From contig NZ_WMIC01000010.1 of NCBI RefSeq assembly GCF_009711135.1, positions 150,042 to 214,041 of the forward strand: DNA of 64,000 nt, read 5' to 3'. Of this stretch, positions 1 to 10,010 are shown in pieces; positions within the stretch are counted from its first letter, which is position 1; each line of letters starts with the position of its first letter. The DNA is from Flavobacterium sp. LC2016-01. Lineage in GTDB: Bacteria > Bacteroidota > Bacteroidia > Flavobacteriales > Flavobacteriaceae. A model generated the notes under the pieces. The model was not told where the DNA came from and searched no databases. It saw only the letters and a list, made by a program, of their open reading frames with translations. A program made the position numbers and the translations under genes.

Positions 1-199
1 TTGCTTTGTATTAAAGAGTAACTTTATAAAGCAATATTTATTGAATTCTTAGAATTCGGTCTGCAATAATTAAAGCACAGTCCCACTACTTCCATCTATT
101 TGATTTTAGCGAAATTACCAATATTGTAATTTGATAATTTTTTCAGCCTTGAGAATGTCCGTTTGAGCATCAACTTTGCTCGATTGAGATATTTCCTGA

Positions 200-230
200 T
201 TGTCAGGCGCCTGTTATCGTAATAATTTTG
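200..230 (+). promoter_or_regulatory. Candidate Bacteroidota promoter for the epoxide hydrolase gene
   Basis: A perfect TAnnTTTG -7 box (TAATTTTG, 223-230) has a TTG at 200-202 twenty bases upstream, matching the TTG/TAnnTTTG pattern known for Flavobacterium promoters. It lies 44 bases before the start codon at 275. The rest of 1-199 shows no gene. Confidence 0.4.
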
Positions 231-274
231 TCGAAGAAATTAATCACAATAACATAATTTAAAAATTAAAAACA

Positions 275-1576
275 ATGGAAACAATTCAAACAAACAGACG
301 CAGTTTTGCAAATGTAATTAGTACAGCTGCTCTTATTTTGATTACCGTAACTGGATTTGCACAAAAAAGTCAGGGAAAGAGTATACCAGATTCAGAAGCA
401 ATCCGTCCTTACCATATTAGTATTTCAGAAAAGGCAATCACAGAACTTCGTGATCGTGTAAATGCGACGCGTTGGCAAGATAAGGAAACTGTAAAAGATC
501 AGTCACAAGGGGTGAGACTAGCTCAAATTCAAGGTCTTGTTAAGTATTGGGGAACAGATTACGACTGGCATAAAACAGAAGCCAAATTAAACGCACTGCC
601 TCAGTTTGTAACTAAAATTGATGGATTAGACATTCAGTTCATTCAGGTGAAATCAAAACATAAAAATGCTTTACCAATCATTATAACTCATGGATGGCCA
701 GGATCATTCTTCGAACTTTTAAAAGTTATCGGGCCATTAACAGATCCGACAGCTTACGGTGGAAAAGCAGAGGATGCTTTTGATGTAATTATACCTTCAA
801 TGCCTGGTTATGGTTTCTCTGAAAAACCAACAGAAACAGGATGGGGAGTGGAAAGAATTGCAAGCGCATGGGATGTACTTATGAAACGTCTTGGTTATAA
901 AAATTATGTTGCTCAGGGAGGCGACTGGGGTTCTGTAGTTGCAGATGCAATGGCTCGTCAGGCTCCAGCAGGATTAATTGGAATCCATGTTAATATGCCA
1001 GCAACGGTTCCAGCAGATATTGCTAAAGCATTACAAGACGGAGTTCCAGCGCCTGCAGGATTATCAGTTAAAGAAAAAGCAGCTTTTAATTCTTTGAATA
1101 AGTTGTACACCAGAGGAGGAGGATATGCCGGAATGATGGTAACAAGACCTCAAACTTTAGGATATGGGCTTACAGATTCACCAGTTGGTCTTGCTTCATT
1201 TTTCTTAGATAAATTTAATGATTGGACTTATAGCGGCGGAAATGCTGAAAAATCACTTACAAGAGATGAAATTCTTGATGATATTTCGTTGTATTGGTTT
1301 ACTAATACAGCTAATTCATCTGCTAATTTATATTGGGAGAACAACAATAACAACTTTAATGTGGTAGAACAAAAGACACATGATATTAAAATTCCAGTAG
1401 CTGTAACTGTATTTCCAGGAGAGATCTATCAAGCACCAAAAAGCTGGACTGAAAAAGCATATAAAAACTTGATTTATTTCAATGAAGTAAACAAAGGCGG
1501 TCACTTTGCATCTTGGGAAGAACCTCAGCTTTATACAGAGGAGCTTCGTGCAGCATTTAAATCATTGAGAAAATAA
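275..1576 (+). CDS. Secreted epoxide hydrolase-like alpha/beta hydrolase
   Basis: The 433-residue protein has a signal peptide (about 1-29, ending GFAQ), then an epoxide-hydrolase N-terminal domain (about 43-150, beginning IRPYHISIS), then an alpha/beta hydrolase fold. Visible catalytic features are the oxyanion-hole HGWPG (139-143), the nucleophile Asp217 in GGDWG, a likely acid Glu384 in PGEIY, and His410 in GGHFASWEEP. This is the arrangement of microsomal/juvenile-hormone-type epoxide hydrolases, which add water to epoxides through an ester on the Asp. The signal peptide implies a periplasmic or surface site. The gene stands alone, with a promoter before it and a hairpin after it. The exact substrate cannot be read from sequence. 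Confidence 0.85.
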   Translation: METIQTNRRSFANVISTAALILITVTGFAQKSQGKSIPDSEAIRPYHISISEKAITELRDRVNATRWQDKETVKDQSQGVRLAQIQGLVKYWGTDYDWHKTEAKLNALPQFVTKIDGLDIQFIQVKSKHKNALPIIITHGWPGSFFELLKVIGPLTDPTAYGGKAEDAFDVIIPSMPGYGFSEKPTETGWGVERIASAWDVLMKRLGYKNYVAQGGDWGSVVADAMARQAPAGLIGIHVNMPATVPADIAKALQDGVPAPAGLSVKEKAAFNSLNKLYTRGGGYAGMMVTRPQTLGYGLTDSPVGLASFFLDKFNDWTYSGGNAEKSLTRDEILDDISLYWFTNTANSSANLYWENNNNNFNVVEQKTHDIKIPVAVTVFPGEIYQAPKSWTEKAYKNLIYFNEVNKGGHFASWEEPQLYTEELRAAFKSLRK

Positions 1577-1588
1577 TTTAAAGAAAAA

Positions 1589-1636
1589 GGGAAATGCTGT
1601 TTTCTATTTAAACCAAAATAGGAAGCAGTATTTCCC
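1589..1636 (+). terminator. Long hairpin terminator after the epoxide hydrolase gene
   Basis: GGGAAAT at 1589-1595 pairs with ATTTCCC ending at 1636. The inner parts (CTG..TTCTATTT and AAATAGGAA..CAG) also pair with small bulges, and AATTTTTC follows. It starts 12 bases after the stop codon. Confidence 0.6.
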
Positions 1637-1842
1637 AATTTTTCAAATAAATCAAAAGCACTATATTTTGTGTAACATTTTGATTTATAAAATATTACAA
1701 ATTATAAAAGGCTTAAATTACGTCTTTACTACTTCAAAATTTAGAGAAATTAAGGATTGTAAATATTAATTTAACACAAAGTTAAATTAAGTTCTTAGGT
1801 ATTTTTTGTCGGTTAGTTTTCATTTGCGATATCAAATCTTCT

Positions 1843-2430
1843 ATGGAAAACTACCTTTTGCAAATGTCTGACGAAGAACTACAGAAATTAATCTTCCAAA
1901 AAAATGAAGAGGCATTTGCTGTTGTTTTCAATCGTTATTGGAAAAAACTTTACTCCTATGCTTTTAAGATTTATAAAGAAGAAGCTGTCTGTGAGGATAT
2001 TGTACAGGAAATTTTTATCAGTTTTTGGAAAAATTCAGGTAATACGGTCATACTTAATTTGGAAGCCTACCTTTTCAGGGCAGTAAAATTTCAAATTGCC
2101 AAACATATCAGAGATTTAAAATTTGAAAAGGAACATCTTGATGTTCTTGAAGGCATACCTGCGTTTAATTATTCGATAAACGATATCGAATATGTTGAGC
2201 TTGAAAAAGGCATCATGAATCAGATTAATCAGCTGACTCCCAAATGCAGGGAAGTATTTTTGCTCAGCCGTCTGGATCATTTTACGAATGCTGAAATCGC
2301 CGATAAACTAAATCTTTCAATCCATACCGTAGAGAAGCATATCAGCAATGCTCTTAAAGAACTTCGCGGGCATGGACAGTCACATAATTATCTTCTTTTA
2401 TACTGGGCCATATTTTTTTATGTTAACTAA
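1843..2430 (+). CDS. ECF-type RNA polymerase sigma factor (FecI-like)
   Basis: The 195-residue protein has sigma-70 region 2 (about 20-90, with the core DIVQEIFISFWK near 52-63) and region 4 (about 131-174, LTPKCREVFLLSRLDHFTN then an HTH ending VEKHISNALKELR). Length and sequence fit the Bacteroidota expansion of ECF sigma factors that control SusC/SusD loci. It is followed by a FecR anti-sigma gene and then SusC/SusD on the same strand. By analogy with known systems, ligand uptake by the SusC signals through FecR to release this sigma factor. Its own target promoter, expected near 3459-3534, could not be identified by eye. Confidence 0.92.
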   Translation: MENYLLQMSDEELQKLIFQKNEEAFAVVFNRYWKKLYSYAFKIYKEEAVCEDIVQEIFISFWKNSGNTVILNLEAYLFRAVKFQIAKHIRDLKFEKEHLDVLEGIPAFNYSINDIEYVELEKGIMNQINQLTPKCREVFLLSRLDHFTNAEIADKLNLSIHTVEKHISNALKELRGHGQSHNYLLLYWAIFFYVN

Positions 2431-2519
2431 AATGTTGCCGTTTTAAGAAAACGTTAAGCCTGCATTTTCGACTACTTGTTCAATTCAAAAATGGGTACTT
2501 CTATATAAAAGCACTTATT

Positions 2520-3458
2520 TTGAAAAAAGAAACCTTTTTGCTGCTGGCAAAAAAATACGAACAAGGTACCTGCACACCTGAAGAAAAAATGGCCGTTGAA
2601 GCCTTTTTCGATAAGATGCAGGATCATTCATCAGATCACTTAAATCAATTATCTGATACAAAAGGCGATGTCATTTTGGGAAAAATATTCCAAGAACTGC
2701 ATGACAAAAAGCCTAGAAAATTTATATTCCGAAATGCTTTAAGAATAGCCGCAATTCTGGTTGTAGCTCTTGGTGTTTCCTTTTCTGCTGCAAAAATTTT
2801 CCTTTCTCCCAAAGAAATAACGCAGACTGCGGCGAAGGGAGAGAAAAAAGAAATTCTGCTTGAAGACGGAAGTATCATTGTACTGAACTCCAACAGCAGT
2901 ATTACGTACTCCGAAGAATTTAATACTTCGCGTGATATAAAACTTACAGGAGAAGCATATTTCAAAGTATTTCATGATGAGAAAAGACCTTTTACGGTGC
3001 AGACTCATGATGTGAAGGTCCGCGTACTAGGAACTTCATTTGATATCAATTCTTATAATCACAGACAGACCAAAGTAAGTGTCCTTACTGGAAAGGTAGA
3101 AGTTACTTCGCCAACAGGAAAAAAGGTACATATTATCAAAAATCAGGAAGCTGATCTCACTGCAGATTCTGATTTTCAAATATTTCAAGAGGACAGCAGC
3201 GAAAGAATTGCATGGACAAGCAACATCATAATGCTAAGAAATACAACGCTGTCTGAAACGGCTAAAATTATTGAAAATTGGTACAACGTCGATATAACTT
3301 TTGAAGATCAGACATTGGAAAAACTTACTATTTCAGGAAAATTTAAAGATGAAAAGTTGGAAAATGTACTAGAAAGTATTGCCTTTTTGAAACAATTAAA
3401 AATAGATTATATAACCAAAAAACATATCGTTATAAGAAGAAAGACTATAAGCCAATAA
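2520..3458 (+). CDS. FecR-type anti-sigma factor
   Basis: The 312-residue protein has a cytoplasmic N-terminal part with the LLAKKYEQGTCTPEE motif typical of FecR anti-sigma domains. One transmembrane helix follows (about 72-92), then a periplasmic FecR domain (about 105-205) and a C-terminal DUF4974/STN-like domain (about 240-310, ending in KKHIVIRRK). It should sit in the inner membrane, hold the ECF sigma factor encoded upstream and sense the N-terminal domain of the SusC partner. The chosen start is a TTG at 2520: the family's N-terminal motif begins right there and no in-frame ATG lies just upstream. A non-ATG start may keep its level low relative to the sigma factor. Confidence 0.88.
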   Translation: MKKETFLLLAKKYEQGTCTPEEKMAVEAFFDKMQDHSSDHLNQLSDTKGDVILGKIFQELHDKKPRKFIFRNALRIAAILVVALGVSFSAAKIFLSPKEITQTAAKGEKKEILLEDGSIIVLNSNSSITYSEEFNTSRDIKLTGEAYFKVFHDEKRPFTVQTHDVKVRVLGTSFDINSYNHRQTKVSVLTGKVEVTSPTGKKVHIIKNQEADLTADSDFQIFQEDSSERIAWTSNIIMLRNTTLSETAKIIENWYNVDITFEDQTLEKLTISGKFKDEKLENVLESIAFLKQLKIDYITKKHIVIRRKTISQ

Positions 3459-3465
3459 ACAGAAA

Positions 3466-3491
3466 CCCGCTTCCGGTGCAACGGAAACGGG
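3466..3491 (+). other. Hairpin between anti-sigma gene and SusC gene
   Basis: CCCGCTTCCG (3466-3475) pairs with CGGAAACGGG (3482-3491) around the loop GTGCAA, with one mismatch. No run of T follows, so it is a weak terminator candidate. It may be a processing or stability element separating the regulators from the highly expressed SusC gene. Confidence 0.45.
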
Positions 3492-3534
3492 CAATTAAAA
3501 ACAGACTATAAATTAAATTCACAGCCCAATAGTA

Positions 3535-6500
3535 ATGAATACGAAACTACAATTTTTTTTCAATAAGTACAGTAAGATGAAAAATCTTTACTTATTGATC
3601 ACATTATTTCTTTCCTTTTATGGTTTTGCCGCAGGACAGCCCGGAAAGGAAATGCAAATCAGCATCAATCTTAAGGATGCGACCATCACTGAATTTTTTA
3701 AGGCCATTGAACAGAAAACGAATTTCACTTTTGTCTTTGACGAAAAAGTTTCATCAAGTTCACAGCGCATTTCAATTTATGCTGAAAAAGAAAGTATAGA
3801 CGGTATACTTTCAAAGATATCCGACAAAACGGGATTATCTTTCAGAAAACTCAACAATACCATCACCGTTACAAAAAACGTACGCATGCAGATGACGCTT
3901 GGCGGAAAGGTACTTGATGAAAGTGGTTTACCAATGCCAGGGGTAACAATTCTCGAAAAAGGAACAAAAAACAGCACACTTACTGATATGGAAGGACATT
4001 TCAGTATTTCTGTTTCCGGTACCTCATCAGTTCTTGTTATTTCTTATGTGGGGTATGTTACGCAGGAGGCCAGCGCAGGCAGTATTATAATGACCTTCAA
4101 AATGAAACTGGATACTAGCGAGCTTAATGAAGTTGTTGTAACCGCACTGGGAATAAAAAGAGAGGAAAAGAAGCTTGGTTTCTCCCAACAGACCATAAAA
4201 TCAGAAAGCTTATCTCAGGCAAGATCTAATAATTGGTCTTCTGCTTTAAAAGGAAAAGTTGCTGGACTAAGCATTACCTCGGCAGGATCAGGACCTATCA
4301 ATTCACAACAGATTACACTTCGTGGAAACAGGTCGCTGAGCCCGAAAGGCAATTATGCGCTTATTGTGGTTGATGGTGTGCCAGTCAATGCTGAGATGAC
4401 GACATCAGGTTCAAGCAGCGCGTATATGGGAGAAGATTCTCCTATAGATTACGGTAACGGAATTTCAGATCTTAATCTTGATGATATTGAAAGTGTTACC
4501 GTTTTAAAGGGGGCAGGAGCAACTGCACTTTACGGAAGCCGTGCTGCAAATGGAGCATTGATTCTTACCACAAAATCCGGAAAGAAAAATAAAGGATTAG
4601 GGATTTCTTACAGCACAGGTGCGTCATTTGATAAAATCCAACGATGGCCGGATTACCAATACAAATACGGGCAAGGAACAGGAAATTCACCTGATGCCCA
4701 GGGGAATCAATACTATTCTTATGGTAACTCCCAAGACGGAACCTCTACCAGTGGTACAAGCAGTGCCTGGGGACCTGCTTTTACAGGACAGAATTTTTAT
4801 CAGTATGATCCAAATCTTCAGGGACAGTCAGCGAGCAGAGTTCCATGGACTTCGTATAACGACAATCGTAAGGATTTCTGGAACACTGGGATAACTTTAA
4901 ATAATAATGTATCTATTCAAGGAGGTGATGATAAAGGTTCAATGCGTCTTTCGCTGGGACAACAGAAAAATGAATGGATTATGCCGAATACCGGATTTGA
5001 CAGGACTACCGCGGCAGTTAATGCCAATTATCAGGTATCTGATAAAATCAAACTGGGTACTTCAGTGAACTACAATACACGAAACAGTGACAACCTTCCA
5101 TCAAGCGGCTACAATAATGGTTCGATTGCTTATTTTATGATTTTCCAACAGCCTAACATCGACTTGGATTGGTATCGACCAATTTGGGAGAAAGGAAAAG
5201 AAAATATTCAGCAGCTGCATCCTTTCAGTTCTTTTATTGATAACCCTTATTTGATTGCTTATGAGGCTACCAATACATTGAACAGTGATCAGATTGTCGG
5301 GAATATTTTTGCCAATATCAAATTATCATCTAATCTCGATTTAATGCTTCGTTCGGCTCTGAATACTTACAATCAGACAAGAGAACAAAAAAGACCTTAC
5401 AGTATTAACCGATATGCGAAAGGTTTTTATGAAAGACAGGATGTATACAAACAGGAAATCAATTCAGACTTTTTGCTTTCTTATAAAAAGAATTTTGGAG
5501 ATAAATTCTCTCTTGCTGCTTCGGCGGGTGGTAACGCTATGAGTTATAAATACAGAAGAACAGAAGCGGAAGTTACTGGTCTTGTAGTGCCTGGAGTTTA
5601 TAAACTTTCAAATGGATCAAGCGCCCCAATTTTAACTCTTGGTGATGCTTATAAAAAGATGAACAGTCTTTATGGCCTGGTTTCTATGTCTTATGGTGAA
5701 ATGATTTTTGTAGATGTTACAGGAAGAAATGACTGGACCAGCACACTGCCAGTAAAAAACAACTCCTTCTTTTACCCGTCGGTAAATACAAGTTTAATTA
5801 TTTCAGAAATGACTACTATGCCTAAAGCAATAGATTACCTGAAATACAGACTTTCTTTTGCGCAGGTAGGTAATGATACAGAGCCTTATAAAACCCAAAA
5901 ATACTATGGACAGAGTGCCTTTCCAAGTTCTGCACAGACGTTAACGGTTTTATACAATGATCATTTCAAACCAGAGATTACTTCTAGTGTAGAGACTGGT
6001 TTTGAGATCAGAATGCTTCATAACCGTTTGACAGCTGATGCAACGGTTTATGAGAGCAGCACTAAAAATCAAATTATTGATATCCCAATGGATTTTTCAA
6101 CAGGTTACAGCGGTGCTGTATTAAACGGAGGTGAAGTAAGAAACCGTGGTATCGAACTTACCCTTGGCGGAAAATTCATTGATAATAAAAATTTCAAATG
6201 GAATTCGACTTTGAACTGGTCGCGCAATTGGAATAAAGTAATGGAACTTGCTGAAGGAATAGACGGACAGCAGATTATTGGTACAGGAGGAACAGCATCT
6301 ATCATAGCAAAAGTAGGAGGAACTACAAGTGCTATTTACGGATTTGGTTTTGTGAGATCTCCTGAGGGCAAGATCGTGTATGACAATGCAGGTCTTCCTG
6401 CTTATCCTGATCAAATACAGTACATAGGCGATGCAAGTCCGGACTGGAAAGCAGGATTGACCAACAGTTTTACAATTGGCAATTTTACTATGAATGTAAC

Positions 6501-6975
6501 CATTGACGGGCAATATGGCGGTACTATTTATTCGATGACGCATCATAAACTTGCTGAGCAGGGAAAATTAAATTCTAATGAAATGGGAAGAGCAGACGGT
6601 TATATCATTGGAGATGGTGTAATCCAAAATGCAGACGGATCTTATTCTCCAAATACTAAAAAGGTAGCAACGGCTGACTGGTATGTGCGTTATTACCGCA
6701 GAGCCAATATTGAATCAAATTCCTTTGATGCTACTTATGGAAAACTTCGTGAAGTGAGTCTTCAATATAACATGCCAAAAAGATGGCTTAAAAATACAGG
6801 ACTGCAGTCGGTTCAATTTTCTGTTTTCGGAAGAGATCTTGCGGTTATTTCGGATTTTCCAATATACGATCCAGAAACTGCCGTGCTGAACGGAGATACC
6901 ATTCTGCCTGGAGTAGAAACAGGACAGATGCCTTCGCCGGCAACCTATGGTTTTAATTTAAGTTTGACTTTATAA
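3535..6975 (+). CDS. SusC/RagA-family TonB-dependent transporter with STN domain
   Basis: The product is 1146 residues long. A signal peptide is followed by a secretin/TonB STN domain (about 45-105, ISINLKDATITEFFKAIEQ), a carboxypeptidase-regulatory-like domain (about 120-205, KVLDESGLPMPGVTILEKGT), a plug domain (about 220-350) and a 22-strand type barrel ending in an aromatic-rich strand (FNLSLTL). It forms the outer-membrane channel that works with the SusD lid encoded 7 bases downstream. The STN domain is the part that talks to FecR, which fits the sigma/anti-sigma pair upstream. Translation may start at the internal ATG at 3577 (MKNLYLLITLF), which gives a more typical signal peptide. 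Substrate is inferred only from the following phosphodiesterases. Confidence 0.93.
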   Translation: MNTKLQFFFNKYSKMKNLYLLITLFLSFYGFAAGQPGKEMQISINLKDATITEFFKAIEQKTNFTFVFDEKVSSSSQRISIYAEKESIDGILSKISDKTGLSFRKLNNTITVTKNVRMQMTLGGKVLDESGLPMPGVTILEKGTKNSTLTDMEGHFSISVSGTSSVLVISYVGYVTQEASAGSIIMTFKMKLDTSELNEVVVTALGIKREEKKLGFSQQTIKSESLSQARSNNWSSALKGKVAGLSITSAGSGPINSQQITLRGNRSLSPKGNYALIVVDGVPVNAEMTTSGSSSAYMGEDSPIDYGNGISDLNLDDIESVTVLKGAGATALYGSRAANGALILTTKSGKKNKGLGISYSTGASFDKIQRWPDYQYKYGQGTGNSPDAQGNQYYSYGNSQDGTSTSGTSSAWGPAFTGQNFYQYDPNLQGQSASRVPWTSYNDNRKDFWNTGITLNNNVSIQGGDDKGSMRLSLGQQKNEWIMPNTGFDRTTAAVNANYQVSDKIKLGTSVNYNTRNSDNLPSSGYNNGSIAYFMIFQQPNIDLDWYRPIWEKGKENIQQLHPFSSFIDNPYLIAYEATNTLNSDQIVGNIFANIKLSSNLDLMLRSALNTYNQTREQKRPYSINRYAKGFYERQDVYKQEINSDFLLSYKKNFGDKFSLAASAGGNAMSYKYRRTEAEVTGLVVPGVYKLSNGSSAPILTLGDAYKKMNSLYGLVSMSYGEMIFVDVTGRNDWTSTLPVKNNSFFYPSVNTSLIISEMTTMPKAIDYLKYRLSFAQVGNDTEPYKTQKYYGQSAFPSSAQTLTVLYNDHFKPEITSSVETGFEIRMLHNRLTADATVYESSTKNQIIDIPMDFSTGYSGAVLNGGEVRNRGIELTLGGKFIDNKNFKWNSTLNWSRNWNKVMELAEGIDGQQIIGTGGTASIIAKVGGTTSAIYGFGFVRSPEGKIVYDNAGLPAYPDQIQYIGDASPDWKAGLTNSFTIGNFTMNVTIDGQYGGTIYSMTHHKLAEQGKLNSNEMGRADGYIIGDGVIQNADGSYSPNTKKVATADWYVRYYRRANIESNSFDATYGKLREVSLQYNMPKRWLKNTGLQSVQFSVFGRDLAVISDFPIYDPETAVLNGDTILPGVETGQMPSPATYGFNLSLTL

Positions 6976-6982
6976 TAAAACA

Positions 6983-8416
6983 ATGAAAAAATTAAAAATA
7001 GCAGCAATACTTGTATTGCTTACCGGAATGACTATTTCGTGTACACAAGGTTTCGAAGAACTTAATGATAATCCTAATCTTATCTCTGAGGTAAGTCCAG
7101 GGACATTATTGAACCCAATAATTTATGGGATTGCGTCTCATAATGCTCTGCAAAGTGTTGACGTTGATTTCAATTTGATGCAGGTTTCACTACCTTTTCC
7201 AAGTATAACAGGAGGGCTTCACCGCTATGATGTGAGCAACAATATTGGGAACTCGGCGTGGAATAATTATTATAAATGGCTCTCTAATATCAGAGAAATG
7301 AGAATGGCCTCAGTAAAGGCCGGCGATGGAAATTATGAGGCAGTAGCATTGACATTGAATGCTCTGGTTTATGCCAATCTTACGGATCTTTTCGGACCGG
7401 TTCCTATGACCGAAGCGGTAAGGGGAGAAGACGGAATTTTATACCCAAAATACGATACTCAGGAGTTTATCTATGAAACGCTTCTTGCTGATCTGGAAAG
7501 AGCCAACACACTTTATGATGTGAGCAAGCCGATGATATATGCGGAAGACATTCTGTTTCAGAACAATGTTTTAAAATGGAAAAAATTCACCAATTCCTTA
7601 AAAATGAGACTGCTTTTGAGAGTTTCAAACCGCACAGAAATTAAGGCATTTGAAAAATTGGCTTATATGTCTGATCATCCTGAGATTTACCCGGTATTTA
7701 CTACAACAGCCGAAGGAGCGATTTTAAAAGTGACAGGTGTTTCTCCTAACATGTCTCCATGGGGAAGGCCTCAGGATTTTAACCTTAATATCAAAATGGC
7801 CTCTTTTTTTATCGATAATTTAAATACGATGGAAGATCCAAGAAGAGCGTTGATTGCGACAGGCGCTACAGCACTGGTTACTAATGCACCGATTGGATTT
7901 AAAGGAATTACAAGTGCCTATGCAGGAGCAGATTCGCAGTTTAAATATAATGCTTCCACACTTTTGAATGTACAGGCAACAAACCCAATGCAGATCTATA
8001 TTTTGACCTATGCAGAAGTAGAATTTATTAAAGCAGAATTAGCCCAGAGAGGTTATATTGCTGATGCGCCGGGACATTATGTAAAAGGAGTGAAAGCGGC
8101 GATAGAACAAGTAAAAGCGGTGGCTCCGGCTAATTATTTTGATAATGTGCAGGCGCAGTATAATGGAACACTCGAGAGAATCATGCTTCAGAAGTATTAC
8201 GCGCTTTATTTTACCGATTATCAGCAGTGGTTTGAATACAGAAGAACAGGACTGCCTGTACTGCCAACTACAACGGCAATGCTTAACGGAGGAATAATGC
8301 CTTCTAGATTTACTTATCCGGATAATCAGCAGATTAAAAACGCTCAGAATTATGAACAAGCTGTTCAGATGATCGGCGGAGACAATATTAACTCTAAAGT
8401 GTGGTGGGACAAATAA
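6983..8416 (+). CDS. SusD/RagB-family outer-membrane binding lipoprotein
   Basis: The 477-residue lipoprotein has a lipobox ending at Cys20 (TGMTISC). The mature part has the alpha-helical TPR-like features of the SusD-like family: an early ELNDNPN motif after the lipidation site, and the central LTLNALVYANLTDLFGPVPMTEA segment in which a helix leads into the DLFGPVP turn. It should cap the SusC channel on the cell surface and capture ligand. Only 7 bases separate it from the SusC stop codon, and its stop overlaps an alternative upstream start of the phosphoesterase gene, so the genes are co-transcribed. Confidence 0.92.
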   Translation: MKKLKIAAILVLLTGMTISCTQGFEELNDNPNLISEVSPGTLLNPIIYGIASHNALQSVDVDFNLMQVSLPFPSITGGLHRYDVSNNIGNSAWNNYYKWLSNIREMRMASVKAGDGNYEAVALTLNALVYANLTDLFGPVPMTEAVRGEDGILYPKYDTQEFIYETLLADLERANTLYDVSKPMIYAEDILFQNNVLKWKKFTNSLKMRLLLRVSNRTEIKAFEKLAYMSDHPEIYPVFTTTAEGAILKVTGVSPNMSPWGRPQDFNLNIKMASFFIDNLNTMEDPRRALIATGATALVTNAPIGFKGITSAYAGADSQFKYNASTLLNVQATNPMQIYILTYAEVEFIKAELAQRGYIADAPGHYVKGVKAAIEQVKAVAPANYFDNVQAQYNGTLERIMLQKYYALYFTDYQQWFEYRRTGLPVLPTTTAMLNGGIMPSRFTYPDNQQIKNAQNYEQAVQMIGGDNINSKVWWDK

Positions 8417-8427
8417 AAATTCGAAAA

Positions 8428-10002
8428 ATGAAAAAAACTATTATATACAGCACATTGTTATGCTGCAGTGTTTTGACAGCGCAGACAACGGTAAAAGGAA
8501 GCGTATTTGAGGATTTGAATCAAAACGGAAAAAGGGATAAAAAAGAAAAAGGAATTTTAAATGTTGCTGTCACTAATGGACGCGAAGTGGTTTTGACTGA
8601 TAAAAAAGGAAATTATGAACTTCCATTGCAAGGTGATGCTGTCATTGCAGTAATCAAACCAACAGGCTATAAGATACAGGCTAATGCTGATAACATTCCT
8701 CAGTTTTATTATAATTACAAACCAGAAGGCTCTCCAAAATCAAAGTTTGAAGGAGTAGCTCCAACGGGAAAACTTCCAGAATCAGTTGATTTTCCATTGG
8801 TTTCTCAAAAAGAAACAGATGATTTTACAGCACTTATTTTTGGAGACCCGCAGCCTTATAATCTAGACGAGATAGACTTTTTTACAAGAGGAATTGTTGC
8901 AGAAGTAGAAGGAATTAAAAACATTCCTTTTGGTTTGAGTATGGGAGATTTGGTTGGAAATGATCTTAGTTTGTTCAATCCTTACATTCAGGCAGTCAAA
9001 AAAGTGGGAATTCCATGGTATAATCTCCTTGGAAACCATGATCTTAATTTTGATGCAAAGGCTGATAATCTGGCTGATGAAACGTATGAAGCGCATTTTG
9101 GTCCTGCCAATTATGCGTTTAATTATGGAAAAGTACACTTTATTGTTTTAGATGATGTCTTGTATCCTGATCCGAGAGATCATGAAGGCTATTGGGGAGG
9201 CTTTACCGAAGAGCAGATGAAATTTATAGAAAATGACCTAAAAGTTGTACCCAAAGACCATCTGATTGTACTGGCTTTTCATATTCCGCTTAGTGAGCCG
9301 GACAGCAAAGATGATTCTTTTAGGGATGAAGACCGTCAGAAATTATTCGAGCTTCTGAAGGATTTCCCAAATACACTTTCACTTTCGGCTCATACACATA
9401 TGCAGCGTCAGGATTTCTTAGGAAAAAAAGAGGGATGGCTTCAGGAGAAACCACATCATCATTATAATATCGGAACCACATCAGGGGACTGGTATTCAGG
9501 AAAATTGGATGAAAAGGGAATTCCGATTTCAGTTATGAGAGATGGTACCCCAAAAGGATATGCTTTTATTCATTTTTCAGGCAATCAGTATAACGTGGAT
9601 TACAAAGTAGCTGGAAAACCTGAGAATTATCAGATGAAAGTTTTTGCTCCAAAAGTAGTTGCAAAAGGCAAACACACGAAGTCAGGTGTATTTGTAAATT
9701 TCTTTATGGGAAGTAAAAAAGATAAAGTTGCTTACCGTGTAGATCAGGGAGAATGGAAAGATATGGATTATGCAGAAGTACAGGATCCTTCTTATGTGGA
9801 ACTGGTATATGAATGGGAACTTTCTGAGGTACTTATGCCGGGAAAACGCTCTTCAGATCCAGAGAAAAGCACGCATGTCTGGAGAGGAGAAATTCCGTCT
9901 AACCTTTCGTTGGGAACTCACACTATTGAAATTAAAGCTACTGATATGTTTGGCAAGACTCATACAGCCAACACCAGTTACAGAATAGACAAAGTAAAAT
10001 AA
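8428..10002 (+). CDS. Exported calcineurin-like phosphoesterase with N- and C-terminal accessory domains
   Basis: The protein is 524 residues from the ATG at 8428; a GTG at 8401 would overlap the SusD stop and put charged residues ahead of the signal peptide (MKKTIIYSTLLCCSVLTAQ), so I reject it. Residues about 20-110 form a SpaA/SdrD-like N-terminal domain (FEDLNQNGKRDKKEKGI). The metallophosphoesterase core follows with intact metal-site motifs FGDPQPY, MGDLVGND, GNHD, FHIPL and SAHTHMQ. The last third is the C-terminal domain usual in this family. It likely hydrolyses a phosphodiester or phosphomonoester outside the cytoplasm. It sits in the SusCD operon, just before a glycerophosphodiesterase gene. 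Substrate is not readable from sequence. Confidence 0.88.
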   Translation: MKKTIIYSTLLCCSVLTAQTTVKGSVFEDLNQNGKRDKKEKGILNVAVTNGREVVLTDKKGNYELPLQGDAVIAVIKPTGYKIQANADNIPQFYYNYKPEGSPKSKFEGVAPTGKLPESVDFPLVSQKETDDFTALIFGDPQPYNLDEIDFFTRGIVAEVEGIKNIPFGLSMGDLVGNDLSLFNPYIQAVKKVGIPWYNLLGNHDLNFDAKADNLADETYEAHFGPANYAFNYGKVHFIVLDDVLYPDPRDHEGYWGGFTEEQMKFIENDLKVVPKDHLIVLAFHIPLSEPDSKDDSFRDEDRQKLFELLKDFPNTLSLSAHTHMQRQDFLGKKEGWLQEKPHHHYNIGTTSGDWYSGKLDEKGIPISVMRDGTPKGYAFIHFSGNQYNVDYKVAGKPENYQMKVFAPKVVAKGKHTKSGVFVNFFMGSKKDKVAYRVDQGEWKDMDYAEVQDPSYVELVYEWELSEVLMPGKRSSDPEKSTHVWRGEIPSNLSLGTHTIEIKATDMFGKTHTANTSYRIDKVK

Positions 10003-10010
10003 GAAATAGA

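Noticed and set aside
6105..6546. Long minus-strand frames inside the SusC gene
   Set aside because: They are antisense shadows of a clear beta-barrel gene with cysteine-rich, low-quality composition and no start context.
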